Shown in pieces: positions 1 through 8,338 of a stretch of 36,340 nucleotides of DNA. Origin of the DNA: DASZJY01 sp036260255 (GTDB lineage Bacteria > Actinomycetota > Acidimicrobiia > Acidimicrobiales > AC-14); NCBI GenBank assembly GCA_036260255.1, contig DATAAF010000049.1, positions 1-36,340 on the forward strand, given 5' to 3'. The first letter of the stretch is position 1. Every line of letters starts with the position of its first letter. The notes beneath the pieces were generated by a model. That model did not search any database, was not told the DNA's origin, and worked only from the letters and a program-made list of their open reading frames with translations. Made by a program: the position numbers and the translations under genes.

Positions 1-159
1 ACCTTCGCCGACATCGAGATCGACGGAGAGGGGCGTACCGCCATCCGCTTGGCCGTGGAGGACCGCGCCGGCCGCCGGCCGGCCGAGAACGGCACCGGGG
101 CGGCTCACTCGGCCGCCGCCTTCGACCCCTCGCCGCCCGGCTTCCCCGCCTACAGCTGA
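1..159 (+). CDS. C-terminal end of an unidentified protein (partial)
   Basis: The window opens inside this frame. 52 codons run in frame 1 to a TGA at 157-159. The visible tail starts with an acidic stretch (DIEIDGEG) and ends in a low-complexity Ala/Pro-rich segment, so no domain can be recognised. It lies 49 bases upstream of miaB on the same strand. A GC-rich inverted repeat and a separate -10-like element lie between them, so it is probably not cotranscribed with miaB. Codon use (third-position G/C) agrees with a real gene. Its function cannot be inferred from this fragment. Confidence 0.55.
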   Translation, partial: TFADIEIDGEGRTAIRLAVEDRAGRRPAENGTGAAHSAAAFDPSPPGFPAYS

Positions 160-168
160 CCACCCTCG

Positions 169-197
169 ACCGCCCGGGAGCGGGCGGGTCGGGCGGT
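169..197 (+). terminator. GC-rich inverted repeat after the partial gene
   Basis: ACCGCCCG (169-176) and CGGGCGGT (190-197) are perfect 8-base arms around a 13-base loop. There is no T-run. It sits just after the upstream stop codon and runs into the miaB -10 element, so it could be a terminator or an operator. The structure is seen in the sequence; its role is inferred. Confidence 0.35.
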
Positions 198-202
198 ACC
201 GT
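197..202 (+). promoter_or_regulatory. -10 element for leaderless miaB
   Basis: TACCGT lies six bases before the miaB ATG and there is no Shine-Dalgarno sequence. This TANNNT-N6-start layout is typical of leaderless actinobacterial transcripts, where transcription would start at or next to the A of ATG. No -35 is obvious. The same layout recurs at several other genes in the window. Confidence 0.5.
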
Positions 203-208
203 GGGCCC

Positions 209-1675
209 ATGAGCCGGAAGTTCCTCATCCGCACCTTCGGGTGCCAGATGAACGAGCACGACTCCGAGCGTCTGGCCGGTCTCCTCGAGGCCGAGGGCAT
301 GGAGGTCACCGACGACCTCGGCGCCGCCGACGTCGTCGTCCTCAACACCTGCTGCATCCGGGAGAACGCCGACAACAAGCTCTACGGGCACCTTGGCCAC
401 CTCAAGGCGGAGAAGGACCGCCGGCCGGAGCTGCAGATCGCGGTGGGCGGGTGCCTGGCCCAGAAGGACCGGGGCCTCATCCGCCAGCGGGCGCCTCAGG
501 TCGACGCCGTCTTCGGGACCCACAACCTCGCCCGCGCCCCCGAGCTGCTGCGCCGGGCGGCAACCGACGGCCCCGTCGTCGAGATCCTCGACGCCGCCCA
601 GGCCGACGACGAGGCCGCCTTCCCGTCGGCCCTCCCCGTGCGCCGCAACCTGGGGTGGTCGGCGTGGGTCACCATCCAGATCGGCTGCGACAACAGCTGC
701 GCCTTCTGCATCGTCCCGGCCGTGCGGGGGCCCGAGGTCAGCCGACCGTTCGGCCAGGTGGTGGCCGAGGTCGAGGGCCTGGCCGCCGCCGGCACGACCG
801 AGGTCACCCTGCTGGGCCAGAACGTCAACTCCTACGGCCGCGATCTCACCACCCGGCTGCGGGCGGCGCCCGCGCCTCCGCCCGACGTCGCCTACCGGGC
901 AGGGGAGGCCTGGGCGTCGGCGCCCCGTCCCCGGGCCCGGCCGCTGTTCGCCGACCTCCTGCGGAGGGTGGGCGAGGTGGAGGGCGTCCGCCGGGTGCGG
1001 TTCACCAGCCCCCACCCGAAGGACCTGCGGCCGGAGACCATCGACGCCATGGCCGAGACGCCGGCCGTCTGCGAGCACTTGCACCTCCCCCTCCAGGCGG
1101 GGAGCGACCGGACGCTGGCCGCCATGCACCGGGGGTACACCGCCGAGCGCTACCTCGACCGCCTGGTCGAGGCGCGCCGGGCGGTGCCCGACCTGGCGGT
1201 CACCACCGACATCATCGTCGGGTTCCCCGGCGAGACCGACGCCGACTTCGAGCGGACCCTCGAGGTGGTGGCCGAAGCCGCCTACGACAGCGCCTACACC
1301 TTCCTGTTCTCGCCCCGCCCCGGCACCGAGGCGGCGGCCATGGCCGACCGCTTCGTGCCCGCCGACGTGGCCGCCGAGCGGTTCGAGCGGCTCCGCGTCG
1401 TCGTCGAGCGCTCGGCTCTGGCCCGGCACCAGGCAAGGGTGGGGCGGGTCGAGGAGGTGCTGGTCGAGGGCCCCAGCCGCAAGGACCCCACCGTCACCAC
1501 CGGCCGCACCCGCCAGAACAAGCTCGTGCACTTCACCGCCGAGCGCCCCCTCGCGGCCGGCGCCTACGCCACCGTGCGGGTCACCGGCGCGGCGCCGCAC
1601 CACCTCCGGGGCGAGCTGGTCGACGTCCTCTCGTCGGCGCGCCACCGCACGCTGATCCCGGTGTCGTCTGGGTGA
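209..1675 (+). CDS. miaB: tRNA-2-methylthio-N6-dimethylallyladenosine synthase MiaB
   Basis: Radical-SAM methylthiotransferase that converts i6A37 to ms2i6A37 in tRNAs reading UNN codons; MiaA, encoded next, makes its substrate. The 488 residues show the UPF0004 domain with the three auxiliary-cluster cysteines (C12 in GCQMN, C48 in NTCC, C82 in GGCLAQ), the radical-SAM CxxxCxxC motif (C160, C164, C167), and a C-terminal TRAM domain with TGRTRQNKLV. About 20 extra residues rich in Ala, Pro and Arg follow GQNVNSYGRDL (roughly residues 212-240), making the protein slightly longer than usual. The ATG at 209 is supported by the start of the domain and by the TACCGT box six bases upstream. The stop overlaps the miaA start (GTGA). 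Confidence 0.96.
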   Translation: MSRKFLIRTFGCQMNEHDSERLAGLLEAEGMEVTDDLGAADVVVLNTCCIRENADNKLYGHLGHLKAEKDRRPELQIAVGGCLAQKDRGLIRQRAPQVDAVFGTHNLARAPELLRRAATDGPVVEILDAAQADDEAAFPSALPVRRNLGWSAWVTIQIGCDNSCAFCIVPAVRGPEVSRPFGQVVAEVEGLAAAGTTEVTLLGQNVNSYGRDLTTRLRAAPAPPPDVAYRAGEAWASAPRPRARPLFADLLRRVGEVEGVRRVRFTSPHPKDLRPETIDAMAETPAVCEHLHLPLQAGSDRTLAAMHRGYTAERYLDRLVEARRAVPDLAVTTDIIVGFPGETDADFERTLEVVAEAAYDSAYTFLFSPRPGTEAAAMADRFVPADVAAERFERLRVVVERSALARHQARVGRVEEVLVEGPSRKDPTVTTGRTRQNKLVHFTAERPLAAGAYATVRVTGAAPHHLRGELVDVLSSARHRTLIPVSSG

Positions 1676-2607
1676 CGGGCCGCCTGCCCGCTCGGCCCCA
1701 CCTCGCCCTCCTCGGGCCCACCGCCTCGGGAAAGTCCGCCCTCGCCCTCGCGGCGGCCCGGCGGCTGGGCGACGTCGAGCTCGTCTCGGTCGACTCCATG
1801 CAGGTGTACCGGGAGATGGACATCGGCACGGCCAAGCCCACCCCGGCCGAGCAGGCCGAGGTGCCCTGTCACCTGCTCGATCTGGCCGACCCCTCCGAGG
1901 ACTTCTCGGTCGCTCGGTTCCAGGCCGCCGCCTCCGCGGTGATCGACGACATCGAGGCCAGGGGGAACCGGGCGCTGCTCGTCGGCGGCACGGGCCTGTA
2001 CCTGCAGGCGGTGGTCGACCGGCTGTCGCTTCCCGGGCAGTGGCCGGCCGTACGCCGGCAGCTGGAGGAGGAGGCCGCAACGCCCGCCGGCGTGGGGGCG
2101 CTGCACCGGCGGCTGGCGGTGGCCGATCCCCCGGCGGCGGCGCGGATCCAACCGGCCAATCGCCGCCGCATCGTCCGGGCCCTGGAGGTCACCCTCGGGA
2201 GTGGCCGCCCGTTCTCCTCGTTCGGCCCCGGGCTGGGCGCCTACCCACCCACCCGGTTCCGCATGGCCGGCGTGTGGCTGCCGCGACAGGTCGTGGCCAG
2301 GCGCATCGCCGAGCGCTTGGGGGCGCAGCTGGCGGCCGGCTTCGTCGACGAGGTACGCGCCCTGGCCCGGCGCCCGGGCGGTCTCTCCCGCACCGCCCGC
2401 CAGGCCCTCGGCTACCGCGAGCTGCTCGACCACCTGGGCGGGCGGGTGACGCTCGACGAGGCGGTCGACCTGGCCGTCCGCCGCACCCGGGAGTTCGCCC
2501 GCCGCCAGCGGGCGTGGTTCCGCCGCGACCCTCGCATCACCTGGATGGCCACGGCGGCAAACCCGCTCGCCACCCTCGACGCCCTCCTGGGACACTGGGC
2601 GCCGTGA
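1672..2607 (+). CDS. miaA: tRNA dimethylallyltransferase MiaA
   Basis: Transfers the dimethylallyl group of DMAPP to N6 of A37 in tRNA, the step before MiaB. The 311-residue protein has the P-loop GPTASGKS (15-22), the DSMQVYREMDIGTAKPT motif (from residue 41), GGTGLYLQ, the RRIVRALEV helix, and the C-terminal QRAWFRRDP segment. Length is normal for the family. The GTG at 1672 overlaps the miaB TGA by four bases; it is the only start codon just before the first beta strand and implies translational coupling. The same frame stays open far upstream across miaB, but that extension is a high-GC shadow. Confidence 0.95.
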   Translation: MTGRLPARPHLALLGPTASGKSALALAAARRLGDVELVSVDSMQVYREMDIGTAKPTPAEQAEVPCHLLDLADPSEDFSVARFQAAASAVIDDIEARGNRALLVGGTGLYLQAVVDRLSLPGQWPAVRRQLEEEAATPAGVGALHRRLAVADPPAAARIQPANRRRIVRALEVTLGSGRPFSSFGPGLGAYPPTRFRMAGVWLPRQVVARRIAERLGAQLAAGFVDEVRALARRPGGLSRTARQALGYRELLDHLGGRVTLDEAVDLAVRRTREFARRQRAWFRRDPRITWMATAANPLATLDALLGHWAP

Positions 2608-3434
2608 GGTTGCAGAAGTACCAGGCCCTCGGGAACGACTTCCTGATCGCGTTCGACCACCCGGTCGACGCCGCGGTGGCCCGCGCCGTCTGCGACCGCC
2701 ACCTGGGCGCCGGCGCCGACGGCCTCATCCGGGGGACCAGAGGTGACGCCGAGGCCGACGTGGCGATGGAGCTCTGGAACGCCGACGGGAGCCGGGCGGA
2801 GACGAGCGGCAACGGCCTGCGCTGCCTGGCCCGGGCGGTGGTCGATGCCGGCCTGGTGGCGGGGCCGGTGCTGGTGATCGCCACCGACGCCGGGCTTCGG
2901 CGGGCGACCCTCGGCGCCGACGGGCTGGTCAGCGTGGAGATGGGGGCGGTTCGCGTCGTGGAACGAGACGGCGATGACCCCCGCTGGCTCGGCTTCGCCG
3001 ACGCCGGCAACCCCCACGTGGTCCTGGGCGTGGACGACCCCACCAAGGAGGACCTCGAGGAGGACGGCCCCGCGTGGGAACGGGCCTACGGCGGGGTCAA
3101 CGTCGAGTACGTGGCCGCCGGCCCGGCGCCGGACGAGCTCACCATGCGGGTCTGGGAGCGGGGCGTGGGCGAGACCATGGCCTGCGGCAGCGGCGCGTGC
3201 GCGGCGGCGGTGGTGGCGCGCCGTGCGGGAATGGTGGGCGAGCGTGTCACTGTTCACCAGCCCGGAGGGGACGTTCTCGTCGACCTCTCGGGCCCGACCG
3301 TCGTCCTCACGGGTCCGGCCCACTATGTCTGCACGGTCGAGTTCCCGGACGGCCCCGGGCGGGGTAGGGGCCCCGCCTCGGGGAGGAGGGCGGGGTCGGG
3401 GCCCCGCCCGGGAGAAGAGACATGGCCCTCATAG
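2604..3434 (+). CDS. dapF: Diaminopimelate epimerase DapF, first active-site cysteine replaced by serine
   Basis: Interconverts LL- and meso-diaminopimelate, the last step before lysine and peptidoglycan. The fold is recognised from KYQALGNDF at the N-terminus, LGAGADGL, GNPH, GGVNVE and ERGVGETMACGSGAC. The second catalytic cysteine is present at residue 194. The first catalytic cysteine, which lies in CGNG in well-studied enzymes, is Ser68 here (ETSGNGLRC; AGC at 2805-2807). The GTG start overlaps the miaA stop. The C-terminus is a Gly/Pro/Arg-rich tail that overlaps the hflX start by 13 bases. Identity is firm; whether it is a normal epimerase depends on the substitution. Confidence 0.92.
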   Translation: MRLQKYQALGNDFLIAFDHPVDAAVARAVCDRHLGAGADGLIRGTRGDAEADVAMELWNADGSRAETSGNGLRCLARAVVDAGLVAGPVLVIATDAGLRRATLGADGLVSVEMGAVRVVERDGDDPRWLGFADAGNPHVVLGVDDPTKEDLEEDGPAWERAYGGVNVEYVAAGPAPDELTMRVWERGVGETMACGSGACAAAVVARRAGMVGERVTVHQPGGDVLVDLSGPTVVLTGPAHYVCTVEFPDGPGRGRGPASGRRAGSGPRPGEETWPS

Positions 3435-4693
3435 AGCGCGACAAGCGAGAGCGGATCGTGTTGGTCGGGGTGGCCGTCCCGCCCACGACGCAGGAGGCGG
3501 CCGAGTCCTCCCTCGACGAGCTGGCTGCCCTGGTCGACACCGCGGGGGCCGACGAGGCCGACCGCGTGCTGCAGCGGCGGGACTCGCCCGACCCCGCCAC
3601 GTTCGTGGGGCAGGGCAAGGCCGAGGAGCTCCGCGACATCTCCGAGACGGTCGACGCCGACACCGTGGTGTTCGACGACGAGCTGTCCCCGGCCCAGAGC
3701 CGCAACCTGGAGAAGATCCTCGGCCGAACCGCCATCGACCGCACCGCGGTGATCCTCGACATCTTCGCCCAGCACGCCCACAGCCAGGAGGGCAAGGCCC
3801 AGGTCGAGCTGGCCCAGCTCCGCTACCGGCTTCCCCGCCTGCGTGGCCGGGGCAAGGCCCTGAGCCAGCAGGCCGGCGGCATCGGCACTCGGGGCCCGGG
3901 CGAGACCCAGCTGGAGGTCGACCGCCGGCGCCTGCTCCGGCGCATGACCAAGCTGGAGTCAGAGCTCCGGGACCTCATGCGCAACCGCCGCACCCAGCGC
4001 AAGTCGCGGGCCCGCTCCCGGCTGCGGACCATCGCCGTCGTGGGATACACCAACGCCGGCAAGTCGACCCTGCTCAACCGGCTGACCCACGCCGACGTCC
4101 TCGTCGAGGACCGCCTGTTCGCGACGGTGGACCCCACGACCCGCCGGCTCGACCTGCCGGGCGGCGAGCGGGTGCTGGTCACCGACACCGTCGGCTTCGT
4201 GCGCAAGCTCCCCACCCAGCTGGTGGAGGCCTTCCGCTCCACGCTCGAGGAGGTGGCCGAGGCCGACCTGCTCCTGCACGTGGTCGACGCCGCGGTGGCC
4301 GACCCCGAGGCCCAGATCGAGGCGGTGAGGACGGTGCTCGCCGAGATCGACGCCGACCACGTCCCCGAGCTCATCGCCTTCAACAAGGCCGACCTGCTGG
4401 GCGACCAACGGGCCGAGGCCAAGCGGCTGCTCGACCGCCACCCCGGCTCGGTGTTGGTGTCGGCCCAGACGGGCGAAGGCATCGACGACCTGCTGGCGGC
4501 GGTGGGCGACCGGCTGCGGGCGCTGGGCCGGGTCGTGGAGCTGGCGGTCCCCTACGGGCGGGGCGACGTCGTCGCCGCCTTGCACCGCCACGGCGAGATC
4601 CTGTCGGAGGAGCACGAGCCCGAGGCGACGAGGGTGCGGGCCCGGCTCGACCCCGCCGACGTCGAGCGCTTCGCCGAGTTCCGGGTCACCTGA
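3422..4693 (+). CDS. hflX: Ribosome-associated GTPase HflX
   Basis: Obg/HflX-family GTPase that binds and splits stalled ribosomes. The 423 residues hold the N-terminal HflX domain (FVGQGKAEEL near 61, DDELSPAQSRNLE near 85), the glycine-rich linker GGIGTRGPGETQ (152-163), a helical stretch of basic residues, and the GTPase core: GYTNAGKS (208-215), TVDPTTR for switch I, DTVGF (255-259), NKAD (321-324) and SAQTG. A clear Shine-Dalgarno (GGGAGAAGAG) precedes the ATG, unlike the coupled genes before it. The miaA-dapF-hflX order matches mycobacteria. Confidence 0.95.
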   Translation: MALIERDKRERIVLVGVAVPPTTQEAAESSLDELAALVDTAGADEADRVLQRRDSPDPATFVGQGKAEELRDISETVDADTVVFDDELSPAQSRNLEKILGRTAIDRTAVILDIFAQHAHSQEGKAQVELAQLRYRLPRLRGRGKALSQQAGGIGTRGPGETQLEVDRRRLLRRMTKLESELRDLMRNRRTQRKSRARSRLRTIAVVGYTNAGKSTLLNRLTHADVLVEDRLFATVDPTTRRLDLPGGERVLVTDTVGFVRKLPTQLVEAFRSTLEEVAEADLLLHVVDAAVADPEAQIEAVRTVLAEIDADHVPELIAFNKADLLGDQRAEAKRLLDRHPGSVLVSAQTGEGIDDLLAAVGDRLRALGRVVELAVPYGRGDVVAALHRHGEILSEEHEPEATRVRARLDPADVERFAEFRVT

Positions 4694-4708
4694 AGCGGTG
4701 AGCGTCGG

Positions 4709-5833
4709 GTGACGGCCGCCCCGTCCACCGGGTTCCGCCCGCCGCCCTACCCCTACGACCGCCTGGACGAGATCAAGGGGCTGGCCGCCGCCCACGAGGG
4801 TGGCGCCGTCGACCTGTCGGTGGGCACGCCCGGCGATCCGCCCCCGCCTGCGGTCGTCGCCGCCCTCAGCGGGTCGGGCAGCGAGCGGGGCTACCCGCCG
4901 TCGGTCGGCACCCCCGCTCTCCGGCAGGCGGCGGTGGCGTGGATGGCTCGCCGGCTGGGGGTGGAGGTCCCCCTCGAGGCGGTGGCCGCCTGCGTCGGCA
5001 CCAAGGAGCTGGTGGCCACCACACCCCAGTGGTTGCGCCTGCGCGACCCGAGCAAGGACACCGTCCTGTACCCGGCCGTCTCGTACCCCACCTACGAGAT
5101 GGGCGCCCTCCTGGCCGGGTGCCGGGCCGTCCCGGTGCCGGTCGACGACCGGTGGCGGCTCGACCTCTCCGCCGTCGACGAGGGCGACGCCGCCCGAGCC
5201 CTGTGCCTGTGGGCGAACACCCCGGCCAACCCGACCGGGGCGCTCGACGACCTGGGGGCGGTGGCGGAGTGGGGCCGGGCCCGCGACGTGCACGTCCTCT
5301 CCGACGAGTGTTACGTCGAGTTCACGTGGGACGGCCCGCCCCGCACCATCCTGGCCGGCGGGCTCGACGGCGTCGTCGCCGTGCACTCGCTCTCCAAGCG
5401 TTCGAACCTGGCCGGGCTGCGGGCCGGGTTCTACGCCGGCGACCCCGACCTGGTGCGCTACCTCTCGGAGGTCCGCAAGCACGTCGGGATGATGACGCCC
5501 GGGCCCGTGCAGGCGGCGGCGACCGTAGCCCTCGGCGACGACCGCCATGTCGACGACCAGCGGGCCCGGTACGCCGAGCGGCTGTCGTTCTTCGCCGAGG
5601 TGTTGACGGCGGCCGGGTACCCGTGCGTGCCTCCGGGGGGCGGCTTCTACCTGTGGCCGGAGGTGCCCCACGGTGACGCCTGGGCGGCGGCCGCCGACCT
5701 GGCGCGCCGGGGCGGGCTGGTCGTCGCTCCCGGGGAGTTCTTCGGGTCCCAGGGGGCCAGCCGGCTCCGGGTCGCGCTGGTGCAGGGTCTCGACCGCCTC
5801 CGTGTGGTGGCCGACCGCCTGCGGAGGAGCTGA
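4709..5833 (+). CDS. dapC: N-succinyldiaminopimelate aminotransferase (DapC type)
   Basis: Fold-type I PLP aminotransferase predicted to convert N-succinyl-2-amino-6-ketopimelate to N-succinyl-LL-diaminopimelate. The 374 residues show SVGTPGDPPPP near the N-terminus, NPTG (174-177), SDECY (D199 and Y202 for cofactor binding), and the Schiff-base lysine K230 in SLSKRSNLAGLRAG. This short DapC subgroup is typical of actinobacteria. The GTG start is 15 bases after the hflX stop, with no strong Shine-Dalgarno. The specific substrate is inferred from the subgroup and from dapF, dapD and dapE in the same window; another amino-acid transaminase remains possible. Confidence 0.82.
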   Translation: MTAAPSTGFRPPPYPYDRLDEIKGLAAAHEGGAVDLSVGTPGDPPPPAVVAALSGSGSERGYPPSVGTPALRQAAVAWMARRLGVEVPLEAVAACVGTKELVATTPQWLRLRDPSKDTVLYPAVSYPTYEMGALLAGCRAVPVPVDDRWRLDLSAVDEGDAARALCLWANTPANPTGALDDLGAVAEWGRARDVHVLSDECYVEFTWDGPPRTILAGGLDGVVAVHSLSKRSNLAGLRAGFYAGDPDLVRYLSEVRKHVGMMTPGPVQAAATVALGDDRHVDDQRARYAERLSFFAEVLTAAGYPCVPPGGGFYLWPEVPHGDAWAAAADLARRGGLVVAPGEFFGSQGASRLRVALVQGLDRLRVVADRLRRS

Positions 5834-5844
5834 GCGGAGGAGCC

Positions 5845-5880
5845 CGGGCGACCCGTGGCTCGCGGTCGGGTGGGTGCCCG
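5845..5880. terminator. Probable bidirectional terminator between convergent genes
   Basis: CGGGC-G-ACCCG (5845-5855) can pair with CGGGT-GGGT-GCCCG region (5867-5880) across an 11-base loop, leaving a small bulge. It fills the 48-base gap between the dapC stop and the stop of the minus-strand gene. There is no U-tract, as is common at high GC. Confidence 0.4.
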
Positions 5881-5881
5881 G

Positions 5882-6394
5882 TCAGTGAGGCTGGTCTTCG
5901 AGCGACGGCGGCCAGCCGGGGACGAACAGCTGCTCGCCGTAGACGCTGGCGACCTTCCAACCCTCGGCGGTGTGGCGCATGGCGAACCGCCGCGCGAAGG
6001 CGTCGCGCTTGGGCCCTTCCGACGTCTCCGAGAAGGTGACGATCTCGAGGTCGAGGCCGAGTACCTCGGGCTCGTTGCGGGCGTGCCACGTCTGGGCGCT
6101 GAAGCCCTTCCAGATCTTCTGCCAGAGCTCGAGGACCTCTCCGGCGAAGCGGTCCCACAGCGGGTGGTCCGGATCGGTGGCCGACAGGCTGCGGGCGAGG
6201 GCGTCCCAGTCGGCGCCGTGGCCGACCCACGGGTGGTGGCGGTGGGCCCAGATCCAGTCCTGGGCGAGGACCAGCCGGAGGGTGTCGTCGGTGAGAGGCC
6301 ACGCCGCCCGCAGGTCGCTGCGGTCCATGACCGCCTCCACCCAGGTGGCCGCCACCTCCTGAGGGGAGGGCGGGGGGGTGGCGGGCTCGGCCAC
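5882..6394 (-). CDS. Conserved hypothetical protein, NTF2-like appearance
   Basis: 170 residues that I do not recognise as a named family. The composition is soluble and Trp-rich, with an early helix (EVAATWVEAVMDRSDL), a middle region of aromatic residues (DWIWAHRHHPWVG), and beta-type segments ending RFAMRHTAEGWKVASVYGEQLFVPGW. This order of helix then strands and the HTAEGWKVAS phrase resemble SnoaL/NTF2-like proteins, but that is only an impression. The GTG at 6394 is preceded by TAGCCT six bases upstream, so it is probably leaderless. It lies 9 bases beyond the sugar-kinase stop and may also be read through from it. Confidence 0.75.
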   Translation of the reverse strand: MAEPATPPPSPQEVAATWVEAVMDRSDLRAAWPLTDDTLRLVLAQDWIWAHRHHPWVGHGADWDALARSLSATDPDHPLWDRFAGEVLELWQKIWKGFSAQTWHARNEPEVLGLDLEIVTFSETSEGPKRDAFARRFAMRHTAEGWKVASVYGEQLFVPGWPPSLEDQPH

Positions 6395-6400
6395 GCCGAC

Positions 6401-6406
6401 AGGCTA
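6401..6406 (-). promoter_or_regulatory. -10 element for leaderless minus-strand gene
   Basis: On the minus strand TAGCCT is followed by six bases (GTCGGC) and the GTG start at 6394. There is no Shine-Dalgarno. The first three bases are also the TAG stop of the upstream kinase gene, so stop codon and -10 element share sequence. Confidence 0.45.
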
Positions 6407-7894
6407 ACGAGCGCCGGCGGCCCGGCGCAGTCGGTCGTCGATCCATCCCCGGTCGGCCAGGGCGGCGACGAAGCGGCCGAAGCTCTCCTCCAGGCCCTCC
6501 CGCTCGCGCTCGTCGTCGGTCGGTTCGACCTGGCGTCCGGCGTCCACCATCGAGCGCCCGGCGGTCGCCAGGTCGGCGTGAAGCGTGCCGGCGGCGGCCA
6601 GTATGCAGGCGCCGACGGCGGTGTCCGCCTGCTCGGCCACGAGCAGGGGGAAGCGGAGCACCGACGCCCGGATGGCCGACCACACCGGGCTCCGGCCGCC
6701 CCGGCCGGCCGATCGCACGGGCGGCTCGGCGCGCGCCCCCATGGCGGCCAGCCGGGCGTAGGCCAGGCGCTCGACGAACGCGACGCCCTCGAGCAGGGCC
6801 CGGTGGCGCTCGGCGTCGTCGGCCGGCTCGCCGAGCCAGAACCCCTCGGCGTCGGGGGCCACGAACGGGAAGCGCTCGCCGGTGGACACGAGGGGGTAGG
6901 TCACGCATCCCGCCGGCCCCCGGCGGGCCGCCTGCTCGTCCAGGCTCCGCAGGTCGGCGTCGGGCCAGGCGTCCTCGATGGCCGCGCCGCCCGTGTTCGA
7001 CGCGCCGCCGGGCAGCCACCACCCGTCCGGGTGGCGGTGGCAATAGACCGCCCCACCGGGGTCGACGACCAGCTCCTCGGTGACGCCCTTGACGACCATC
7101 GTGGTGCCCACCACGGTGACGAACCGGCCCGGCCGGTCGGCGCCCGCCGCCACCTGGCCGGCACAGCCGTCGGTCATGCCCAAGCGGACCTGGCACTGGT
7201 GAGGGAGCCCGGTGGCGGAGGCCGCCTCCTCGCTCAGCGTGCCCACCGCCGCGGTCGGCGGGCGCACCTCGGGCAGGAGCTCCCCCCGCACGCCGAGGGC
7301 GTCGAGGGCCTCGTGCGCCCACTCCTCCCTCGCCGGGTCGTAGCCGCTCTTGAGGGCGTGGCTCCAGTCGGTTGGGGGTCGGCGGTCGCCGGTCAGCCCG
7401 GCGACAACCAGGTCGGAGGCGTGGGCCAGGCGACGGGTGCGGGACGCCACGTCGGGCTGGCCCATGAGCCACCCCCACTTGGCCAGCCCCGACGTGGCGC
7501 TGGGCCGGAAGCCGAGGGCGTCCCAACGCGCCGCGCCGGCCTCCGCCGCCTTCTCGGCTTCGTCCGCCGCCCGCTGGTCGTCGTAGAGGAGGGCGGCGGC
7601 GACGGGCTCGCCGTCGCCGTCGAGGGCGACCACCGTCCCCGACGTGGCCGCGACCGCGACCGCCGCGACGGCGTCAGCGCCCGACCGGCCGAGCGCATCG
7701 GTCGCCTGCCGCAGGGCGTCGACGGCCGCCGGCCACCAGGCGGTGGCGTCCTGCTCGGACCACCCCGGCCGGGGCCGGTGAGGCGCGCGGAGGGGCGCCC
7801 GGCCGGTGGCGGCGACCCGTCCCTCGTCGTCGGCGCACACCACCCGCACCTCCTGGGTCGCCAGGTCGACGCCGGCAACGAGGTCAGCCGCCAC
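6404..7894 (-). CDS. FGGY-family carbohydrate kinase
   Basis: ATP-dependent kinase of the FGGY family (xylulokinase, ribulokinase, gluconokinase relatives). The 496-residue protein starts with the phosphate-binding strand GVDLATQEVRVV and has PGWSEQDATAWW, the catalytic-region TDGCAGQVAAG, GTTMVVKG, GGASNTGGAAIEDAW, and the C-terminal GACILAAAGTLHADL. The GGASNTGG form recalls the plant/cyanobacterial xylulose/ribulose kinase branch, so a pentulose is the best guess; the sugar cannot be set from sequence. The GTG at 7894 is chosen because GGAAGGA lies seven bases upstream and the fold starts right after it; the frame stays open to 8044. It overlaps the upstream ORF by 11 bases. Confidence 0.88.
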   Translation of the reverse strand: MAADLVAGVDLATQEVRVVCADDEGRVAATGRAPLRAPHRPRPGWSEQDATAWWPAAVDALRQATDALGRSGADAVAAVAVAATSGTVVALDGDGEPVAAALLYDDQRAADEAEKAAEAGAARWDALGFRPSATSGLAKWGWLMGQPDVASRTRRLAHASDLVVAGLTGDRRPPTDWSHALKSGYDPAREEWAHEALDALGVRGELLPEVRPPTAAVGTLSEEAASATGLPHQCQVRLGMTDGCAGQVAAGADRPGRFVTVVGTTMVVKGVTEELVVDPGGAVYCHRHPDGWWLPGGASNTGGAAIEDAWPDADLRSLDEQAARRGPAGCVTYPLVSTGERFPFVAPDAEGFWLGEPADDAERHRALLEGVAFVERLAYARLAAMGARAEPPVRSAGRGGRSPVWSAIRASVLRFPLLVAEQADTAVGACILAAAGTLHADLATAGRSMVDAGRQVEPTDDEREREGLEESFGRFVAALADRGWIDDRLRRAAGAR

Positions 7895-8282
7895 CCGGCT
7901 GTCCTTCCGTGGGGGGCGGGGTGAGGGGCGTCGCCCGCAGCCCGCACACCTCGCCCATGGGGCAGATCCGGGGAGCCGCCTCCCGCAGCAGCTCCAAGCC
8001 GAACCGGCGCATCTCCAGCGCGTCGGTGGGGCCCGTCTCCTCACGCTGTTGCACCAGCTCGGCCATCGAGAACAGGTAGCCCCCGCTCTCCAGCATGTGG
8101 TCGGTGGTGGCCAGCATGACCGCCTTCACGTCGGCCCAGGGCACGACGCCGGACTCCATCTCCGACCGGTAGCTGAGGCCCTCGCCGTCGATGCCGGTGA
8201 CGTCCACGGTCATGACCCGGCCGTCGTTCAACGTCACCCCGGCCGTGAAGGCGGTGGGGCCGAGGTCCTCCGTCTCGTCCAT
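7884..8282 (-). CDS. Conserved hypothetical protein upstream of the FGGY kinase
   Basis: 132 residues with no family I can name. The N-terminal half has alternating strands (TAFTAGVTLNDGRVMTVDV, then GLSYRSEMESGVVPWADVKAVML) and the second half is helical, ending with a Pro/Gly-rich tail. A CPMGEVCG motif near residue 108 has two cysteines that could form a disulfide or bind metal. The ATG at 8282 is preceded by a purine-rich AAAGGGGG. Its 3' end overlaps the kinase start by 11 bases, so the two are probably an operon with coupled translation. Confidence 0.75.
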   Translation of the reverse strand: MDETEDLGPTAFTAGVTLNDGRVMTVDVTGIDGEGLSYRSEMESGVVPWADVKAVMLATTDHMLESGGYLFSMAELVQQREETGPTDALEMRRFGLELLREAAPRICPMGEVCGLRATPLTPPPTEGQPGGG

Positions 8283-8325
8283 GGCGTCCCCCTTTGGTCC
8301 GGTGTCGATGCTCCCACGCTTCTCC

Positions 8326-8331
8326 TACAGT
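8326..8331 (+). promoter_or_regulatory. -10 element for leaderless HTH gene
   Basis: TACAGT is followed by seven bases and the GTG at 8339, with no Shine-Dalgarno. It lies in the 56-base divergent gap with the minus-strand gene that starts at 8282. Confidence 0.5.
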
Positions 8332-8338
8332 GGCGCCC

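Noticed and set aside
7895..8044. N-terminal extension of the FGGY kinase to 8044
   Set aside because: The extra 50 residues are Arg/Pro-rich, overlap the conserved small ORF on the same strand, and the GTG at 7894 has a good Shine-Dalgarno.
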